64,000 bases of DNA, from positions 81,475,741 to 81,539,740 of the forward strand of contig CM041465.1 of the NCBI GenBank assembly GCA_023213395.1, written 5' to 3'. Origin of the DNA: Cycas panzhihuaensis (Eukaryota; Cycadophyta). Positions 58,790-64,000 of this stretch are shown here, piece after piece. The notes below the pieces were generated by a model, which saw only the letters and a list, made by a program, of their open reading frames with translations, made no database searches and was not told where the DNA came from. The translations under genes were made by a program, and so were the position numbers. Numbering within the stretch: the stretch's first letter is position 1; each line of letters opens with the position of its first letter.

Positions 58790-59290
58790 TTATGTAGATG
58801 ATGCTATAAGGGAGGAATTATTTCACTTAAAACTTTTAGTAGGAAATAATGCTATCGGTGCCATTATAGATCCAATGAGCAAAATGAAATTGATCTTAAA
58901 AAGTTTAGTGAAGAGCCTTGGATTGGTAACTACTCCTCACCCTCACCTATATCCTCTTGGTTGGATCTATAAAGATGTGGAAATGCAAATATCAAAGCAA
59001 TGTACACTTAAATTTTCCATCACTAATGCTTTTGTTGATGAAGTAATCTATGATGTCGTACCATTAGATGTGTGTCATTTTGTACTTGGGAGTCCCTACT
59101 TGTGGGCTCAAGACACACTCTTCTATTGAAGGGAGAGAAAGTACCAATTGATGAAGAATACAAGGGCTTCATCATAAGGGCTACAAAGAAGCACTTGGAT
59201 AAGATGACATTAATTTTAGCCACTCAAGTAAAAAGGATGATCAATGCATGTGGAAATTTATCAAGAGATGAGTAAACAAGAGATAAAGGA
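58790..59290 (+). pseudogene. Retropepsin-like protease relic of G5
   Basis: The segment GAIIDPMSKMKLI stands where IDSGS... is usual, so the active-site triad is lost. It is followed by LVKSLGLVTTPHPH, YPLGWIYKDVEM and DVCHFVLGSPYLW, the conserved C-terminal part. Confidence 0.75.
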
Positions 59291-59409
59291 GGTCCTTCTA
59301 CTTATACTCTTCTTGTATCACCTAAATAAATGCAAGAAATTGAGGAGTTGAAGATAAGGTATGACATTCTATTTTAGCATGTTGATGGGCTACCATCAAA
59401 GAGAAAGAT

Positions 59410-60560
59410 AGAGCATGAAAATCACTCTTGTAGAAAATGTAACTTTGCCCAATGTTGCTTTGTATAGGCACTCCATTATAGAGAATAATGGTATAAATAA
59501 GCAAGTTGAGGAATTTCTTGATCAAGGGGTCGTAAGACCTTCATGTTTATCTTGTGGGTCAATAATTATCTTGGTGCCTAAGAAGGATGGAGGATGGAGA
59601 ATGTGTGTAGACTTTTGTATTTTGAATAAAATCACAATTAAAAATTACTATACCTTACCTCACATAGATGATTTACTTGATCAAATTCAGCATGTTTGTT
59701 ATTTTATTAAGTTGGATTGAAAAGTGGTTATTACTAAGTTAGGAAGAAAGAGGAGGACACATGCAAGATGACCTTCAAAACAAAGCAAGAACTCTTTGAA
59801 TGGATGGTTATGCCTTTCAGATTATGTAATATTCCTGCAACATTCATGAGGCTAATGAATGAAGTGTTAAGGCCTTGGATAATTTTGTTGTTATCTATCT
59901 TGATGACATTTTGATTTTTAGCAACACATGGATGAAATATTTAGAGTATATAGAAGAAGTTTTGAAGACTTTGGCTAAGCATCATTTGAAGCTTAATGTG
60001 AAGAAGTGTGAACTTGGCAAGAAGAACTTAGTCTTCTTAGGCTTTATGATTGTAGGAGGAATGTTAAGCATCGATTCACTCAAGACTCAAGCCATCCTCA
60101 AATGGCCTAGGCCAATAAATGCTACAGAGGTGAGAAGCATTTTAGGAGTTTGTCAATACTTGAGAAAGTTTATTCTTCATTTCTCATAGGTTACAGTACC
60201 TCTACATGGATTGACAAAAGTTAGTAAAACTTTTACTTGGGGTTCTCAAGAGGAAGAAGTTTTTCTTCTTTTAATGAAGAAAATTTATAAATCACCATTT
60301 TTAGCAATGCCAAATTTGCAAAGGCCTTTTGAGGTAGAATCCGATGCAAGTGGAAATATGATGGAGTTGTCCTTATTTAAGATTGAAAGCCTATTACTTA
60401 CCATTTAGAAGTCTTCAACACTCTAGTGAAAAACCACCCAACATATGATCGAGATATATTGAAACTACATCAAGCATGTAATCATTAAAGGTCCTACTTA
60501 CTTGGAAAAGAGGTTGTAGTTCATATCGATCATAAGCCTCTTCAATTTTTGCAAACCCAA
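59410..60560 (+). pseudogene. RT and RNase H relic of G5
   Basis: LVPKKDGGWRMCVDF, LPHIDDLLDQI, MVMPF, then IYLDDILIFS near 59895-59925 with the catalytic Asp pair intact, FLGFMIVGGMLSID and KAFTWG-like FTWGSQEEE. RNase H EVESDASGNMM near 60335. Frames break near 59720-59875 and after 60408. Confidence 0.88.
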
Positions 60561-60879
60561 AGTAAATTATAGGAAGAAATATACATGAAGTAGATGAGTT
60601 ATTGATAGTAATTCAATATTGTAATTAAGTACAAAAAGGGATCTACTAACAAAATTATTGATATGTTATCTAGACCTCCTTGTTCTACTTCTTCTTCTTC
60701 TACTTTTGTTTGTTCTCTTATGAGTTTGTAGTTGGAGCTAATGCATCATGAAGAGTACAAAGACTTGTACTTTAAATATGAAGCCTTGAAGGAATAAGTG
60801 GAGAACCTAGCAAAAGGAAGACCTTCCCAACTTGCTTGGAAGGATGATCTATTTTTTAAAGGGGAGTAGCTCTATGTTC

Positions 60880-62240
60880 CATTAAAAGGAGACAAGATCA
60901 AATGGCTTAGAGAAGTCGATACTTCTAAAGTAGCTAGTCACTTTGGTGTGGAGAAGACTTTAGCAAACTTGAGAAGATATGTTGTATGGTCAAAGATATA
61001 AAATGATATAAGAAAATATGTAAAAGGATGTGTAATGTGTAATACTTTTAAGCCTTCTAAAAAATTAGGATTATATACACCACTACCTATTCCTACTAAT
61101 CCTTGGAAAAGTATCTCCATAGATTTCTTAGGGGGACTTCTTATGACTAGGAAGGGACATGACTATATTTTTGTTATTGTAGATAGGTTTAGCAAGATGA
61201 TATGTTTAGTACCTTATAAGAAGACAATCACAGGAGCAGAGGTAAATTAGTTGTTCTTTGACCATGTATGGAAGAATTTTGGCTTGCCTTATTCCATCAC
61301 TTTAGGGCAGGACATTTGATTCCTTTCATCATTTTGGAAGATACTATAGGAGATGATGGATACTAAATTGAAGAGGAGTACAAGTTTCCATCCTCTAATA
61401 GATAGACAAATTGAAGTTGTAAATAGAACTTTAGTACATTTGTTGAGAGGATACAATTCCAAGCATCTAAAGACTTGGGATGAATCATTGACATTTCTAC
61501 AATTTGCACTTAACAGGGTAATGCATGCATCATACTCTAAAGTACCTTTTGAAGTTTATTTGGGATACTTACCTCAAAGTCCATTTGACTAAGAGTTTTC
61601 TATGTAAGCTAAGGAAGTATCCGCCAAACAGAAAGAGAGACATGACAAGGCTTTAAAATACTTGGAGAAGATCTAATGAGTTTACAGAGAAACACATGAT
61701 CAACTCTTAAGGACTCAATAAAAGTATAAGGAAAGACATGACAAGCATAGGCAAGAGTGTAATTTTCAATAAGAAGATTTAGTATGGTTATACTTAAATA
61801 AGGAGAGGTTGAAAGGAGGAGGCAAGAAACTCAAACCTATAAGGTATGGACCATTGAAGATTTTGAGAAAAGTAGGTGGCAATGCTTTCCAACTTCATCA
61901 TCCACCTTATATGTAAATATATTTAGTAGTAAATGCTAAATATTTAAAACTCTTTGAGCCCTCCATGCTAGATGAGGAGTAGGACTAGTTCACTTTACCT
62001 TTAGTTGATGACTTATATTTAGAAATTAAGGAGCCTCTCAAGGAGGATTATATATTGGAGAGAAAATCCACCAAAAAGGATATAAGACATATGAATCTTT
62101 TAAGATTGGAGTAGCAAGACAGTTTCCTAGTAAGGCCAAGTGGTTTAGTAGATAATAAGGGGAACAATACTTCCCCTATCTTCAATTCTAATCTAAATAG
62201 GAGTTTGTTATTTTCTAGGGAAGAGGAGACATGATCTAAG
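60880..62240 (+). pseudogene. Integrase and chromodomain-like tail relic of G5
   Basis: Zinc finger VASHFGVEKTL and KGCVMCN, then SISIDFLGG (first Asp), LGQDI-stop-FLSSFW (second Asp) and IDRQIEVVNRTL (Glu retained), LLRGYNSKHLKTWDESL, DLVWLYLNKERLKGGGKKL and NAFQLHHPPY. The tail LKEDYILERKSTKK near 62035-62090 is like the start of the chromodomain of chromoviruses. Stops throughout. Confidence 0.85.
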
Positions 62241-62256
62241 AGGATCTACTATATGT

Positions 62257-62272
62257 CTACAAGAAGAGAAAA
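62257..62272 (+). other. Polypurine tract of G5
   Basis: ctacaagaagagaaaa just before the LTR start TGTTAG. Confidence 0.65.
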
Positions 62273-63125
62273 TGTTAGGCATTGTCACAACTGAAAGAAA
62301 CAATGCCAAATGGTGTCAAACTAATATGAAATTTTATGGAAATGAAGAAAATGCATTGTACTACATGTATGCAAAATGTGGGGTTCAAAAAATATCATTT
62401 GATTAGATGGTATGCCTTGTTTTGTAGAAAATAACTCCCACAGATAATAGAAAAATAATAAATATATACTATTTTTAAATCATTGAAAATGGGTCTAAAT
62501 GATATCCAAATGTGCTAAAATTTTGAGGATGTAAGTGGGACATCTATGCCTACAAGTGTACCAAATTTGAGATTAATTGGGAGTTGTTAGCCCTAGGTTC
62601 CAAGCTACAACATTTTAGAATTGCATAAATACCACTTGGATAACATGCATTTTGGTTATTAGTGGTTGTACTTGCATGAATGCCATATGGTAAATATATA
62701 TTTTGGTTTCCTTCCTATAAATTAAGCCATCTTGAGCTCATTTAAAATGTTGGAGACTTGGTTCTTATGTGTGAGAGACACTTGACTTGCGAGTAACATT
62801 GAGGAAGCACTTAGAAGGTGTTAGAGACCATAGAGGAGGCAAATATCAGCACTTCAAGCATCTATTTTGGAGAGTGGGAGCTTCATTGAAGGAGCCTTGG
62901 GAAGTTCGAGGCCCCTTGTGGTATTATTATATTATTCTTCATTGTATCTTACCTATCCTTTGCTAGTTATTTTTTCTCCACCATTAAATGGAGGTTTTTC
63001 TAGCTTAATAAAGGTATTATTATTCTTCTTACCTTGGAGTAATGGCAAGTGTGTATGAGTTAGTATAGAGCATCCTTTTATGGGCTCATTTTCTTATTGA
63101 TGTTATTGAAAATTTTACACTAACA
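62273..63125 (+). repeat. 3' LTR of G5
   Basis: 853 bp bounded by the inverted termini TGTTAG and CTAACA. A TATA-like ctataaatta lies near 62716 and an AATAAA near 63006. No second LTR in the window for comparison. Confidence 0.75.
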
Positions 63126-64000
63126 TCCTAGAATCTCAAGGAAAAAGATTTGTAATTAATTTCTTCCTCAATCACTTGGCTCTATATACCTCAGTATGTA
63201 GGCTACAAGAAGGTATAAGACCCTCATGAGTTGTTGACCTACCTACGCTCGAGTTATGCCTAGTGACAGATCTAGCAATGATGGCTTAACAACTAAAGGT
63301 ACTCATCCTCTTCAGGTCTAGCTTTGGTCTCCAAACTCCAGAAAAAAGATAAGTTTCTCACCTCAGTCTACGACCTAATACACCTGATAGCTAATGATGT
63401 TTATCATTCAATATGAGTAGGCTAAAGACATGTGTGTGGTGGTAACTTTAGGGCTCCTAACCATTCCCCTTATAAGGCTAAAATATAGCAAGTTCTATTA
63501 GGAGTTAATCTTGTTTAATGTGAAAAATATATTTTATTATGGTCTTGCGTAGCAAATAAGGTTCCTTCTTAATCAATTAATAAAAATAACTTGATAACAA
63601 AATGAAAGATATTTCTCTTTAAATGAAATCAATGTAAGATAAATGTACATTTTCGAATGAAATATATATGTAAAACAAGCAAACTTTCAAAATGATATAA
63701 ATAAGCCCTAAAATAGTATAAAATAAAAAAGAAATAAAATAGCCTTTGAATGAGCTTATAAACATGCAATAAGATGCTCTCTAATTGAAATTTGAAATGC
63801 AATAGGGGAATCTGAGTTGATCTTTAGAATAAACTTTAATAAAAAGATAAGATAATCAATAAATGATGATCAAAGTAAGCCTAATATGAGCTTTAACACC
63901 AAGATGAATAAGCTAAAGATGAATTTAAAAGTAAATGAGCAATAAATATACTTTATATAAGTAAAAAAATAGCCTTGAATGTACTTTGAAATATGCTTTA
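63126..64000 (-). mobile_element. C4: leader fragment of a C1/C2-related copia element
   Basis: From about 63180 the sequence matches the conserved leader block of C2 (25620-26010) in the same orientation: ctctatatacctcagta, tatgcctagtgacagatct, ttggtctccaaac, cacctgatagctaatg. It is followed by AT-rich leader-like sequence to the window end. The first 50 bases (63126-63175) are unassigned. The ends are not determined. Confidence 0.65.

Larger units (their letters stand above)
58610..63125 (+). mobile_element. G5: 3' part of a chromovirus-type Ty3/gypsy element
   Basis: Protease, RT, RNase H, integrase, a chromodomain-like tail, PPT and 3' LTR in order. No 5' LTR or gag in the window, so it is truncated at G4. 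Unrelated in sequence to G1, G3 and G4. Confidence 0.88.

Overview
The window is a stack of nested, decayed plant LTR retrotransposons. I find no host protein gene, rRNA or functional tRNA gene. Ty1/copia elements primed by initiator tRNA-Met, very large Ty3/gypsy elements of the Tat type and a chromodomain-type Ty3/gypsy element point to a seed plant with a large, repeat-rich genome. A gymnosperm is my guess (inference from element types and sizes, not from any gene).

Layout. 1-868: start of a minus-strand copia element (C0), inserted in the integrase of a Tat-like element. 869-8596: the 3' part of that element (G1): integrase, an antisense plant-mobile-domain (PMD) relic, an additional RNase H, 3' LTR. 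8597-32937: an inverted (minus-strand) Tat pol block, K. K is split by copia C1 (8702-16545, TSD catac) and copia C3 (17860-31524, TSD ccatt); C3 is itself split by copia C2 (20875-29207, TSD cttac). 32938-33137 and 50130-52273: a second copy of the G1-type LTR, split by G3 (33138-50129, TSD ctagt), a Tat-like element of about 17 kb with both LTRs. 52274-53570: debris, a minisatellite and an LTR scrap. 53580-58600: an inverted Tat-like element, G4. 58610-63125: 3' part of a chromovirus-type element, G5. 63126-64000: leader of another copia element, C4.

How the parts relate. G3 reads LTR, PBS, gag, protease, RT, RNase H, integrase, then a reading frame on the opposite strand (PMD core, linker, coiled coil, conserved basic tail), then a second RNase H on the sense strand, PPT and LTR. 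G1 and G4 preserve parts of the same module, so it belongs to the family and is not a chance insertion. Imperfect palindromes centred on GGTACC occur in the LTRs and again at the 5' edge of the antisense frame, suggesting shared control. Four insertions have exact 5-bp target duplications. For those of C1, C3 and G3 the window also holds a paralogous site without the insertion, so the order of events can be read directly.

All coding regions carry stops, frameshifts or lost catalytic residues. In C1 the stops are mostly C-to-T or G-to-A changes relative to its sister C2, as expected from cytosine methylation and deamination. Coordinates of complete elements, their LTRs and TSDs were read base by base. 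Boundaries of decayed pieces, including the 8596 LTR end, are approximate.
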